Part shown: positions 53,850 through 63,911 of the stretch, piece by piece
Numbering within the stretch: the first letter of the stretch is position 1
Layout: each line of letters starts with the position of its first letter
Assembly: GCA_964035795.1 (NCBI GenBank)
Contig: OZ038320.1
Span: forward strand, 15,176,030 to 15,240,029
DNA: 64,000 bases
Origin: Pterobdella sp. o SKG-2022
Taxonomy: Eukaryota; Annelida; Clitellata; Hirudinida; Piscicolidae
Reading direction: 5' to 3'
Made by a program: the position numbers and the translations under genes
Notes under the pieces: generated by a model
Databases searched by the model: none
What the model was told of the DNA's origin: nothing
What the model saw: the letters and a program-made list of their open reading frames with translations, nothing else

Positions 53850-54365
53850 TGCTCAAAAATGGTGATAGTTCAAAGCATTTCCAAGTGACCAACAGTGTAT
53901 AGCAAGGTTGTCTCTGCTCCAACACTGTTCAGCCTGATGATAGTAGCAGTGTTGACGGAAGCTTTTGAAGTTAATTCGCTTGGCATCCCCTTAAGATATT
54001 GGTGCCATGGAAAACTTTACAACCTCCGATGCTCATGTTAAACTGAAACCAAACTAAACTTTTTTATGTTGATGATTGTGCATTTAAAGCTATTACAGAG
54101 CAAAAGATACAACAGATGGTAGATCAGCTTTTATGATCTTCTAAAAATTTCAGTTTAATCAACACCCAAAAAATGATTATGATGTTTCACTTTGCTTCAA
54201 AAACCCTTCCCACAAACCTCACCATTTAGTGATGAGACAGAAGTTACAAGCAGTAAAAAACTTCATTAACTCGGCAGTAACCTTTATCGCAGTACGAAAA
54301 TTGATAGTAAGGTCAAAAACCGAATTGTAAATGCCAGCTGTGCTTTTTGGAAAACTGAGGAAAAA
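53850..54365 (+). pseudogene. LINE-D reverse transcriptase relic
   Basis: Parallel to 300-800: a QQGC..APTLFSL-like stretch near 53910-53935, a LRYWCHGKLYNLR-like stretch near 53990-54025, FFYVDDCAFKA near 54060-54085 (YVDDC in place of FADDC), INTQKMIMMFH near 54155-54190 and a KVKNRIVNASCAFWK stretch near 54315-54350. Stops and shifts throughout. Confidence 0.6.
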
Positions 54366-54399
54366 TGTTTGAGATAGAAGAGGAGTTTCAAGTCTACGG

Positions 54400-54705
54400 A
54401 GGTCTAAAAAGTCATAGTTTTCAGGGGCTTTTCAACTGCAAAAAAACAAAAATATTTTTATAGTTTGTTGGTTTCATGATGTAAAAAATCAAGAGTATAA
54501 CAAATACAAGGAATTATTGATGGGAAGACGGTTATGACGAAATCAAACAGATCTTTGAGATTATAATAATTTTAACTGATGATACTAATCTTGATAAAGA
54601 AGATTTAGAAACAGCTATGAACGATAGGGCGTATTGGAAGAACAAAGTCATAGAAGTTCGACTGCGGTCGATCTGATGATAATGATGATGATGATGATAA
54701 TAATC
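54400..54705 (+). mobile_element. LINE 3' end with (TGA)n-type tail
   Basis: The last coding stretch (DLETAMNDRAYWKNKVIEVR, 54605-54665) resembles the closing motif of LINE tails (A.DR..W+..V). It is followed directly by TGATGATAATGATGATGATG (54675-54700), a repeat tail like that of LINE-A. The upstream part is decayed. Confidence 0.5.
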
Positions 54706-54939
54706 TCCATCGCTGTAAAAAATCTTGAACGTTCACATTAAGATTTTACAAAACAATAAAATTATGAATAAAAAAATTGAAATTAGTATTTTTTCAAAAC
54801 TTTAGTATCTGTTATGAACAACAAAAAATATCGTATTAGTGGAACAAAGAAAATATTTGCGCGCTTTTTCACTCACCACAAGCTCCAATTCGTAAGCTAT
54901 CTTACCGGAAGCACAACACTCCTGGTTGAGCCATCATAC

Positions 54940-55390
54940 AATAAATCGTCGTTTCTAGCGTTTAATATTAACTCAATTGTTTAATAAAATAGATTTTTTT
55001 CATATAATTATTATTTAATAAATATTATCACCCGAATAAATAGGTTTTTCAATTTATTTTGTGATTTTTTGTCAACCAATCAACTATGTTTTTGTGAGTT
55101 TGTCGCTTGTGTGTTCTGATTCGGCTGCGCCATACGAAACACAAGAAAAATTAACACTTTATTCGTCAAGGAAGCTCAACTGAGGGTCTTAACTTTTATT
55201 TTTTCGTTAAATGTACATAACGTAAACAAAATTTATTTTCGTTCTATTTAATTTCATCTACAAATATAGATAGTTCCGATTATATAATAAATCAGAAGAA
55301 ATTATGAAATATAGTTTCGAAATGCTTATCATGAAAAAAAATTTGAAGTTAACTAAATTTTTAAGATTTATCTGGATCAGAAAAAGAAAA
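54940..55390. repeat. Dispersed repeat Y, copy 2, one segment inverted
   Basis: 54945-55160 is the reverse of 25475-25690, while 55165-55380 is in the same orientation as 25690-25880. No ORF is present. Confidence 0.7.
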
Positions 55391-55449
55391 AGCAGTTTTA
55401 GCGTAAGGATGAGAGAGCTTCTTCTGCTACTATTGGTGGTGATCACAAC

Positions 55450-57300
55450 ATAGTAACAGCAAAGATCAGATTGAGTCTTCGTGCTCCAAAATCATCATCA
55501 AAATATTCCTTTACTAGCAGGCGCTGTGCCATGACAAGAATCTGGCTAATAGCATAGACGATTTGATTTTTTCAAAATTTGACGCCTTACCAATAGATCA
55601 ACAGACTTACACATCTTTTGTATCCATATGCAATGAAATCGGAAAAAAGTAACTACTGAGTCATCCAAAGGAACCTCCCCTTTCATTGAGCACCATGATA
55701 TGGATCTTCCTCGATCAAACACCATAAAAGCTCCAATCTAACGGGTTCACTTTCACCAAAATACCCAACGCCAGACATATGACCGCCTTGAAGACGCTAG
55801 ACTTAATAAAACGTTCTTAGAATTTGAAAAAAAAATCACGGGAAAATCCAGAGTGCCTGGAATCTAATAAAGGAATTGTCGAGAAAGAAAAAATCTGTCA
55901 CCTTTATCCAAGGTGAAAATCGTCTCAAAACCTGAAAAGACCCCTTTCAAAATCTACTTTCTGTTAACAAAAATGATAATCAAGCTTAATTTGACTGCGT
56001 CAAGTTGCTTGACATCAACCCAGGAATTAGTACTGCCAAATTTAGCCAAAAAAAGATCACAGATTCACTTGAGGCAATGAAATAAAGCCCCTGACCTGGA
56101 TAGCCTTACACTGGAAGTCTGGAAGCTCGAGAAAACCCAAAAATACCTGAAAAGGTTTTGCATCAAAACCTTTAACGGTGTGCGTCCCAATGAATGGGAT
56201 ATATCTGGTATTGTTCCTGTGCCCAAGAAAGAAGACTACCAAATACCGGGGTATAAGTCTTGGTCAAATAGCCTCTAAAATCTACAACCGGCTTATACTA
56301 AACAGAATACGCCCTGTCATCGACAAGCTGCTTCGTCCGAACCAAAACGGCTTTCGTCCTTGAAGACCTCGTCTTATATACTCGCACTCAGAAGAATCAT
56401 AGAAGAATTGCGTAACCACAAGAAAGAAGCTGTGATAACTTTCATCGATTTCAAAAAAGCATTTGACTCGATAGATCGGTCCAAAATGTTCAAAATCCTT
56501 TTTGCATATGAAATTCTTTCTGAAATCGTCGATGCAATACGAGTGATGTATGAAAACACATCCGCTCTTGTGGTAACCCCTGAAGGCAATACTGAAATCT
56601 TCCAGGTTGATACTGGCATCTTAGAAGAAGACCCACTCGCCCCGTTTTTTTTTCCTCATTTGCTTAAATTATACTCTCAGCATCTCAATTTTTCCTCCAG
56701 ATGGATTGACTCTTAAGAGAAAAGGAAGTCTCTCTCGAGAAACTCGCCGAACTCGCAGTTGCCGACGATATCGAATTGATGGAAGATATGATCAACAAAG
56801 CTGAGTCTCTTCTCCACAATATTGAGTCCGAAACTCAAAAAATAGGTCTCTTTCTCAATGCAAGCAAGACTGAAGCAATGCATTTCAATCCCTCTGTAGA
56901 GAATCATATTCATGCTATGAATGGTGACGAAATTGAAAAAGTTGATAATTTTCTTTACTTGGGAGGTTACACCAGTTTCTCTCGAGAGATCAACACCCGA
57001 ATACGAAAATGGGTGTGAATCCTGGGTAATGACCAACGCTGCAGTGAAGAAAGTTGGTGGCACCTACACTCGCGAACTCCAAAAAGTCAAAAATATCTCC
57101 TAGAAGGACCGCCTATCAAATGCTCAGCTATACGGTCAAATTACAAAGCTGTCTACCATAATCAAAAGAAGACGGTTAGCGCTTGCTGGACATTTAACTC
57201 GGCACAAAGAGCCGCAAAAACTCTATTGTTCTGGACGCCGAAAGAGTGTCGTAAAAGAGGTCGTCCAAGTATTTGGCGGATAAACAAATATGGAAAAAAA
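55450..57300 (+). pseudogene. LINE-G copy: RT and C-terminal region
   Basis: ORF 56178-56363 reads YRGISLGQIASKIYNRLILNRIRPVIDKLLRPNQNGFRP. ORF 56360-56716 continues SSYILALRRIIEELR, VITFIDFKKAFDSIDRSKM with the first catalytic Asp, VMYENTSALV and VDTGILEEDPLAPFFF (normally GV.QGD.L.P.LF). The catalytic box region reads LAVADDIELMEDM near 56755-56790 (VADD), followed by NASKTEAMHFNP and VDNFLYLGG. The tail includes a KTLLFWTPKECRKRGRPSI stretch (57215-57275). Upstream, 55450-56170 holds decayed linker sequence. The same family is at 33985-34755. Inactive: frameshifts near 56360 and 56720, and stops in the tail. Confidence 0.75.
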
Positions 57301-57301
57301 A

Positions 57302-57667
57302 TTACGTCATGTCACCGAAATGAAAATCGGAAGCACTACTACTACTACTATAAGAGGGAGAGATAATGAAGAGCTGAGAACGAGTAGAGGACCGTAGGCC
57401 AGCACGTTTAAAAGGTAGTAAGAGTTTAAAAAAATAAGAAAGTGAAATAGAATGAGAGATTTTATGCATAAGAGAACAGATTTTGAAAGATGAGCAAAAG
57501 TGAAGAGGTAGCCAGTGGAGATCTATAAGAGATGGAAAGATATGAGAAAACTTAGGAGTATGTGAAACCAAGCGTGCAGCAGAGTTGAAAGCTTTAGTTA
57601 GAGGGTAGAGCTTAGATTTAGGAAGATTATAGTACAGAGTTGCAATAATCAAGTCGGAAGAGAACAA
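57302..57667 (-). pseudogene. L2-type LINE C-terminal fragment
   Basis: This 121-residue ORF reads LIIATLYYNLPKSKLYPLTKAFNSAARLVSHTPKFSHIFPSLIDLHWLPLHFCSSFKICSLMHKI, then SLRSSTRSQLFIISPSY-like sequence: the L2 tail motifs 'DYCN.L.Y.LP...+..L...QN.AARL+......HI.P.L..LHWLP+..R..FK+'. It is cut off at 57660 by an inverted repeat. Confidence 0.75.
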
Positions 57668-57711
57668 GACTTGATTATTGCAACTCTGTACTATAATCTT
57701 CCTAAATCTAA
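57612..57711. repeat. Perfect 43-bp inverted repeat at the L2 fragment end
   Basis: 57612-57654 and 57669-57711 are exact reverse complements around a 14-bp spacer. The left arm is L2 coding sequence (..LYYNLPKSK), so the right arm is a snap-back copy of it. Confidence 0.9.
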
Positions 57712-57714
57712 ATT

Positions 57715-57890
57715 TTCTAGTATTCTATCGAGGGTGATGAGAGAAGATTTTTCTCAATATCGGAACAATGCAGATTGGTTTTAGGTTTTCGGATTTGGGG
57801 TTTTGTGTGGTTTGGGAATGGGTATAAGAATGGCAGAGTTAATACCGATGTCTTTTCTCAATGAAATGGCTTGATTAAACTCATCGGTTA
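57715..57890 (-). pseudogene. Short LINE RT-entry fragment (tentative)
   Basis: The minus strand reads ISLRKDIGINSAILIPIPKPHKTPNPKT*, then EKSSLITLDRILEN, resembling 'P..W+.A.+.PI.K.......+RPISLL....K++E.++..+I'. Short and interrupted. Confidence 0.35.
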
Positions 57891-57899
57891 TTATTTTAG

Positions 57900-58500
57900 T
57901 TATACTCTTGTCAGCATAGTTTACAAGTTCAGAAGTGATACCTTCATTGTTTTAGCATTTTCCATTTTTAAGTTTTATTTTTTTATTAATTACAACAAAT
58001 ATTTTGAGTTAAATGGAATCACCAGTGACAGAAATTTCTTTAAAGCCAAAAGTTCAATATCATCACTGCCAAACGAAAGATTTAGGATAATTTTAGATGA
58101 AACAAAACGTGTTTTTCTTTTCACAGCAGAACCATATCACACAGCGACAACCTGAAAAAAACTCATTTAATTTGTTTACGAACGGTTGTTTGTTGTAGTT
58201 TGTGAATAATCAGTAGAAAACATAAACTTGAAAAAACGACGTGAGAATAAAAAAAAATGAAGTGCTTATTTATTTATAATTTTTAATTGTTACATTTTTT
58301 AACATTTTCATCCAAGTAATGTTATTCTTTATTACAACCAAAAAACCATGAAGTTTTTTTGTATTGTTTCGGCATAGGATAAAATTGTAGCTATTTAAAA
58401 TTCATCTTCATTCTATGAAAAACAAAAACTCTGAATTCATTCTAAAAGAAAGGTTTGGAAGATCTTGTATGTTATTAAACAAAGTTATCGAGTTTCGAAA
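57900..58500. other. Noncoding DNA
   Basis: ORF 57871-58155 (94 codons) has a hydrophobic aromatic stretch but no recognised family and low-complexity composition, so I do not support it as a gene. Confidence 0.3.
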
Positions 58501-58509
58501 TTAAATTGC

Positions 58510-58640
58510 AGAATTTTTCAAATAATAATTTTTTGACCTTTTAAACTGAGTTAGCTAGTTTTTAAGTAAAAAAAATGGACTACTCGAACAGCCATTATAA
58601 CTTCTACAGGCCACCTTCGATTGGGCCAAAGGTTTATTAG
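58510..58640. repeat. Dispersed repeat X, copy 3 (partial)
   Basis: Matches 41385-41465 in the same orientation (TTTTTTGAC, GCCATTATAACTTC, GGCCACCTTCGATTGG). Noncoding. Confidence 0.65.
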
Positions 58641-58649
58641 AAAAATTAT

Positions 58650-59250
58650 GATCTTAACCGGTTTTTTCTAAACTTCATGGTCCTTGTTTTTTTGCTATTT
58701 TTTTGATTCCATAGCTTTTGACCACTTGGTTTTGTATATTTTTGAATAAATTTAATCGGAGACTATGGCGTCAGACCAAAAATACTAGATAATTTTATGT
58801 ATTGCTCAAAGTTTGGTTAAAAAAAAGAAAAAAGTATTATTGTCATTTTAACCAAATTATCTATTTTTAATTTTGAATAGTTTACGTGAGAATTTGAGCT
58901 GTTATCCAATTATTAAGACTTTTTTTACAAAATAATATCGATATATTCTGTTCAAGTAAATTTTCTTGTTGCAAATAAGCAACTTCAAAATTTTCATAAT
59001 TTACTTGACATCTTCATAGAAAACACACTTCTAAAATTCGATCGGTTTAAATTTTTTTAATTGGTTAAACATTCTCGCTTTCACCCAAAAAGGCTTGTCA
59101 AAAAGCCTAAGAAATATTGAGACTTTCAGACCGCAAGATATACCCAAAAAAATAAATTCTTATTTATTCTTATGAAAATTTAAAGAGGAAAGTTGCTAAT
59201 TTGAAATATAAAGCTCATAAAAATATTATAAAATCTATGCAATCGTTCTC
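58650..59250. other. AT-rich noncoding DNA
   Basis: Nothing recognised on either strand. Confidence 0.35.
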
Positions 59251-59254
59251 AACA

Positions 59255-59690
59255 TCATTATTTAATTATAGTCAGCACCTTTCCCTTTTTCAAGAGGTCA
59301 ATGATTTCTTTTCATGACCTAACCCTCTCTATCTATTTTATTTTATTATAGACATTTTCAAAACACTAAACCAAGCTCACGAAAAATGCTTCAATCATAA
59401 TTCTCGAAGATAACTTTGGCTTTTCTTTTCCTCATTTGGTCAACTCGAATTATTCTTTTAACCTTTTCTCCAACAACCTTCTCACTCATGCTCTGAAAGC
59501 TTTAAATCTCAATAGCTAGGATAATCTATAACGCTACCTTCCTTTTTATAAATGGAAACAACTGTACTTGTCTTTTAGTCATGAGATATATCTTTTCTAC
59601 CGAGAATTTTGTTTGCTATTTTTAATATAATTTGCTTCCCGTCTTTTTATCAGAGACATAGCGGGGTTTATTTTTAGCCGATGGTAATAA
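59255..59690 (-). mobile_element. LINE-A copy 3, heavily decayed and internally deleted
   Basis: 59265-59310 matches the LINE-A 3' end (ATAGTCAGCACCTTTCCCTT, as at 6797 and 27612). 59400-59640 matches its C-terminal and RT-entry DNA (AACCTTTTCTCCAACAACCTT; CTACCTTCCTTTTTATAAATGG). 59655-59690 matches the linker region. Large internal parts are missing. Confidence 0.7.
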
Positions 59691-59821
59691 TTTTTACAAA
59701 TGATTACTTAATTTTAAAAAAACAAAAAACTTTTATAATTAAAATTTGCTTGAATATTCAAAAATTTATAAAAAGTTGCTTAAAACTTTTTAGAGACATC
59801 TTAATTATCTTTTTTTTTATC

Positions 59822-59960
59822 CAATTTTTTTGATTTTTATCATAAAATGAGGAAGATTTTAGATACATATATTTTCTTATTAGCCGAAAATTTTAGTTTT
59901 TTGAAAAAAATATATTTATCTAAAATCTTCCTCATTTTACGATAAAAATCAAGGAAATTG
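59822..59960. repeat. Hairpin (foldback/MITE-like) element, copy C
   Basis: Arms 59822-59875 and 59907-59960 are complementary with a few mismatches (GATTTTTATC.TAAAATGAGG / CCTCATTTTA.GATAAAAATC); pairing may extend weakly beyond. The right arm aligns with that of copy A (AATT.TAG.TT..., TAAAAT.TTCCTCAT..ACG), but the central core is largely deleted. Confidence 0.7.
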
Positions 59961-59964
59961 TTTA

Positions 59965-60478
59965 AAATTTTATTTTAAATAATGATAATTAAAAAAATTG
60001 CGAAAATTGAATAGAAATGCTCCACTGATAATTTTTTCAAATTGGAAAGTGATCTACTTGCTTTACCATTTTTTCAACTCTCTATGGGTACTTTGACCAT
60101 GATCTCTACTGCAACAATATACCGTAAAGCACTAGTTAAGAAATTCTATACTGTATTTAAAATCATTTGACATGAATATTGGAAAAAATAACACCTAGAA
60201 CGTGTGACATAAAAATCCGGTAAAAAATCTGAAACACAGGGTATAACAAAAGAAAGCCCATGACGGAGCCAACGCATCATTTTAATTTTGTTTGAAAAAT
60301 TTCCGATTGCTACCAAAATTTCTATTAACTTTCTAAAATTTAAAGAAAAAAATTTCAAACATTATATTTTTTTACTTACTTAAGATATCATTAAATTCTT
60401 AAAATAATGATTAAAAAATCTCGCTGTGAAATAGCTTTATAAATTTTTTGGCAATTGAAGTTTTAAGATGAAAAGTAT
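59965..60478. other. AT-rich noncoding DNA
   Basis: Nothing recognised; the short minus-strand ORF 60146-60358 is unsupported. Confidence 0.3.
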
Positions 60479-60484
60479 ATAAAT

Positions 60485-60662
60485 GTAATGTAATGCAGTA
60501 TTTATAAAGCGCTTTTCCTCATAGATCAAAGCGCTTGCTACGAATTTAATGTAACGAAAACACACTGTGGAACAGTGTGCTAACTGTCGGCCCACGCGGG
60601 ATTGAACCCGGTAACTTTAGATAATTAATCTAATGCTCAACCATTGGGATGTAGGGGCCGAC
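60485..60662 (-). mobile_element. tRNA-derived SINE (family S1), complete
   Basis: Read on the minus strand from 60662: GTCGGCC ... an A-box-like ATGGTTGAGCATTAG ... ACCGGGTTCAATCCCGCG (B box GGTTCAATCCC) ... GGCCGAC. The first and last seven bases of this head are perfectly complementary, like a tRNA acceptor stem; the T-arm is one base short. A body with a small palindrome (CACTGTTCCACAGTGTG) and a tail ..AAGCGCTTTATAAATACTGCATTACATT follow. Imperfect flanking ATAAATGTA / ATAAAATGTA may be target duplications. Confidence 0.85.
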
Positions 60663-60679
60663 ATAAAATGTATCAAAAT

Positions 60680-61175
60680 GATTAGCTTAAAATAAAAAAA
60701 TTTTGGTGGATAAATTTATATGACTATTGAAGGTGAGCTCTATGTTAATCCATTCCTAAAAAATGTCATTTTGGTCATTCAAAGATGCTTTCTGGTTTTT
60801 TATGTGACAGGGCTCTAAAACTGTCATCTCCACTTTTTCGTTGGCATTTTATCTATGATTTTTTATCTGATAGAATGCGAAAAATTGGCTTTGCTGTATC
60901 GAACTTATTTTTCGAATACTCATGTACACTCCATCAAAAAGTGAAATTTCTGTATGTTGCTCCATTGTAGGTGATGAAGCAGAAGCAAGCCCTTTAATAT
61001 ATAAAAAACGGATAATTCAATTAATAGAATTTTTTTAGAAATGTCTTTCAGTGTTTTTTTGTAATTTTCAGTTCTAACCTTTTTGCTATTTTCATCTCGG
61101 AGAAATCAAACTTTCATGATTTTTGTTCAGCCTTGCTAGTGAATCAGCTAAAAATTTGATTTTATCAATAAGTTT
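60680..61175. other. Noncoding DNA
   Basis: No recognised element. ORF 60785-60970 has no family resemblance and is unsupported. Confidence 0.3.
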
Positions 61176-61179
61176 TCAA

Positions 61180-61432
61180 AGTTGGTGTTGCTGCTGTTGT
61201 TGTTGTTGAGCGCCAGCTTCCAAAGACTCTTCCGACACTCTGGAGCGAGTACCGAAAGAAACTTGCAGCTTTGAGTTGTTTGTGACTTTTGGTGAAAAGT
61301 GAAAAATGATATATGAATTCTCGAAATGCTTTGTGGTTGGAAGCTGACGGGGTTTAGAACCTCTTCGACACTCCTGTTGGAGTGCACATCCGGCACCAGA
61401 AGAAGGTGGGTTCTTCCGCCGGGTCGGTGTTG
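61180..61432 (-). mobile_element. SINE-like short element (family S2), second copy
   Basis: Matches 45395-45625 along its length (CGCCAG/ACTTCCA..GACTCTTCCGACACT, CTCTTCGACACTCCTGTTGGAGTGCAC, GGCACCAGAAGAAGGTG). It is flanked by GGTGTTGCTGCT at both ends (about 61184-61195 and 61424-61435), again a 12-bp duplication in a GTTGCTG-type site. On the minus strand it ends in (AAC)n. Confidence 0.75.
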
Positions 61433-61439
61433 CTGCTAA

Positions 61440-62095
61440 TAATCATGCACTAAAAAATTTTGAAAACCTGTTGTGAGAATTTTTTGGGGTTATTGGTGAA
61501 TTCGCATTCAAGATACTTGGATGTTTTGGGCTTACTGTATTAAAAAAATCATGTCAACCAAAAACAAAGTATTGATGTTTTTTCGATGTCTACCTGATCA
61601 TTTCATGAAGGTCTTTGAGTTCTGATAAAATATCCTTTAAATTTTTTTTCTCATGATATTAAAACTTTCTTCAATAAAATCCAAGTAAACTGGTTGCTGG
61701 GATTGAAAGCAAGGTGCTTTAAAGGTTTTGAGTTAACGCTGAAAGACTCATGCTCTTTCCATCTAAAAACGAAGTTTCTTTTAATTTAGCCAATGTACGT
61801 GCTATTACAAGAGCAAACTTTTTCATGAAAGACAATGGTTTTAATAAAAGTGTTTGCTTATAATTTTTTCCGTACTAGGTTTTTTTAATTATGTATAAAT
61901 ACTTGATAATAATATACGGCATGACATTAATAAATAAAATGAACCCCAGCAAACAAACTCCACTTTCAATAACTGAATGCATGTGACTCAGAGCAATGGT
62001 TCTGTCTGATTCATATGAAACTTGAAAGAAGTAAAACTGCAATCACAAAATTCAGCACACATAAGCAACTCAAAACTGCCAAAACTTTGAATAGT
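61440..62095. other. Noncoding DNA
   Basis: Nothing recognised; it may include decayed RT sequence of the following L2 element. Confidence 0.3.
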
Positions 62096-62099
62096 GTCA

Positions 62100-62935
62100 A
62101 TAACACCCCCTTCAATAGCTTTTTGAAACTTTTTGAGTGATTTTTGATTTTGAGCTCATCTTCAACAATCACATCACCATCTTAATAAAAACTTGCAATT
62201 GCCATCTACATAGTATTTCTCACATCCCAGGATTTCTTACTGATGAAATGACCAGCAACCTGGCTCAATGCTTAGTACTTAATCGCAATAGTTACTGCTA
62301 CTCTGCTTTCTACAGAGTGGCAAACCTTTAGTTCAAGATACTGCAACGCGTAGTGAACAAAAGAGCCAGAATAACACTCAACTGCATTGTCAGAAACCAC
62401 CATCTAGTTAGCTCTTACAAGAATAATCTTCAACGTCTCCATTGGCTTCCAGTCGAATAACGCATATTATTTAAAATCGATTTTTTCAAAACTCTTAAAC
62501 TCTCTTTTCCATCTTATTTTTCTTTTGTTTTGAAACTATAAATCAACAAAAAACGCTGCGCTCTTCTGGAGCACTTCTATCAAATAAACTCAAAAAAACA
62601 AGATTTCCTGTTGGGCCTTTCGATCCAAGGTCTGGAATTCACTGCCACAGCATCTAAGAAACTGCAATAATCTCATTATTTTAAAAAAACTTCTAAAAAC
62701 TCATTTATTAAAGACTGCTTTCGAATTTTGAGATTAATTAACTACTTTAATACTCACATAAGAAATTTACCAAATCTTGTTTATACCATTAAAATCTTAT
62801 TCTGTAATTAATTTTCAATACCTATGCTCATTCTAGTCATTACCATTATTTTTAATCTCATAATGTGTCGAACGGAGGCGCCTCAGTTTCTTGCTTTGGC
62901 GCTTTACAAATTGACTTTCCTTTCATTCATCCATA
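62100..62935 (+). pseudogene. L2-type LINE C-terminal region and 3' end
   Basis: Across frames: a FELIFNNHITILIKTCNCHLHSISHI stretch (62145-62225), LVLNRNSYCYSAFYRV (normally S+LDYCN.L), LQRVVNKRARITLN, a HHLVSSYKNNLQRLHWLPVE*RILFKIDFFKTLKL stretch (62395-62495), then SLRSS-like and SFIKDCFR-like ends. The noncoding 3' end at 62865-62915 (GGCGCCTCAGTTTCTTGC, TGGCGCTTTACAAATT) resembles the tail of the SINE at 49404-49572. Several stops; 5' truncated. Confidence 0.75.
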
Positions 62936-62944
62936 ATAATGATA

Positions 62945-63810
62945 AATTATAATAAATACTTTGTTTTTGGAAAATTATTTTTTTTTGTATTCAAAATATA
63001 TAATTAAAAAAAATTAAATATTATTCGTTCAAAACGTCAATTTATTGCCAACTTCACCATCATTTTAGTTTTGAAATTCAAATCCATTCGAACTTAATAT
63101 TTGGCCGAATTTAAATTTTCTGGTGTCTTAGATGACTCTTGAAATGACAATGCTTTAACAAATTTTATTCAAGCGGTAACGGTTTTTCAAAAATTTTATT
63201 AAAATGTTAGCACAAAAACATTAAGATAAAGAGAAGCACAATGATTTTTAAAAGTTTTATTAGTAGACGAAGCTTTTCAATCTTAAAATAATCTTTCATC
63301 AGGTCCGTAGTATTTGCGTTAGGGAGACTATCAAAAAGCTTTTGTAACTGATAAAATTGATGTACCCGTGTATTTTTTTATAAAAACTTTATTTTTAATA
63401 TAATTTTCAAACACTTTTTTCGAATCTATTGGAGATTTCACTTTTAAAATTTCAAGTGTTTATTGTTTGTTTTTAATTTTTTGAAATCATTTGCGTAATA
63501 GTAAAACTAAAAAAAATAGTTTTGCGTAAATTGTTTAAAATGACAAACAAAACTGTAGCTGATACTTGTTTTTAAAGCTGGAAGTTTTAAGAATAAAAAA
63601 ATAAATGGTTGTTTTAAAGCTCTTTATTTTTGTGGTAACAACGATGAGCTTTAATCAAGGTATTTTTTAATGTTTTAAATTTTTATTTCAAATGTTTCAT
63701 TTTTTATTTTCCCGATTCTACAGTTTTTGCCTGTTTTGATTTCGTAGTTTATAATAAAAACATGAAATTTTTATATAATTTTTTCAAAATTATAAAGAGT
63801 TAAAAAAAAA
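62945..63810. other. AT-rich noncoding DNA
   Basis: No gene, repeat copy or structured element recognised. Confidence 0.4.
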
Positions 63811-63814
63811 CACG

Positions 63815-63890
63815 TTTAATCGAGAAATTAGCTAAAAGTTTCGATAAGTGAAACCTTACCATAATTCGTTAGCAAAATATTAAAATAGAC
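63815..63890. repeat. Hairpin-family core, partial copy D
   Basis: The reverse strand contains GCTAACGAATTATGGTAAGG, TTTCACTTATCGAAAC, TTTTAGCTAATTTC, matching the central core of copies A and B. Long outer arms are not seen, so this is a half or decayed element. Confidence 0.6.
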
Positions 63891-63911
63891 TATTTTACTC
63901 ACACGATTACC

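Noticed and set aside
60590..60662. A functional tRNA gene
   Set aside because: The acceptor-like stem pairs, but the T-arm is one base short and the head continues into a SINE body and tail that recur in the window.
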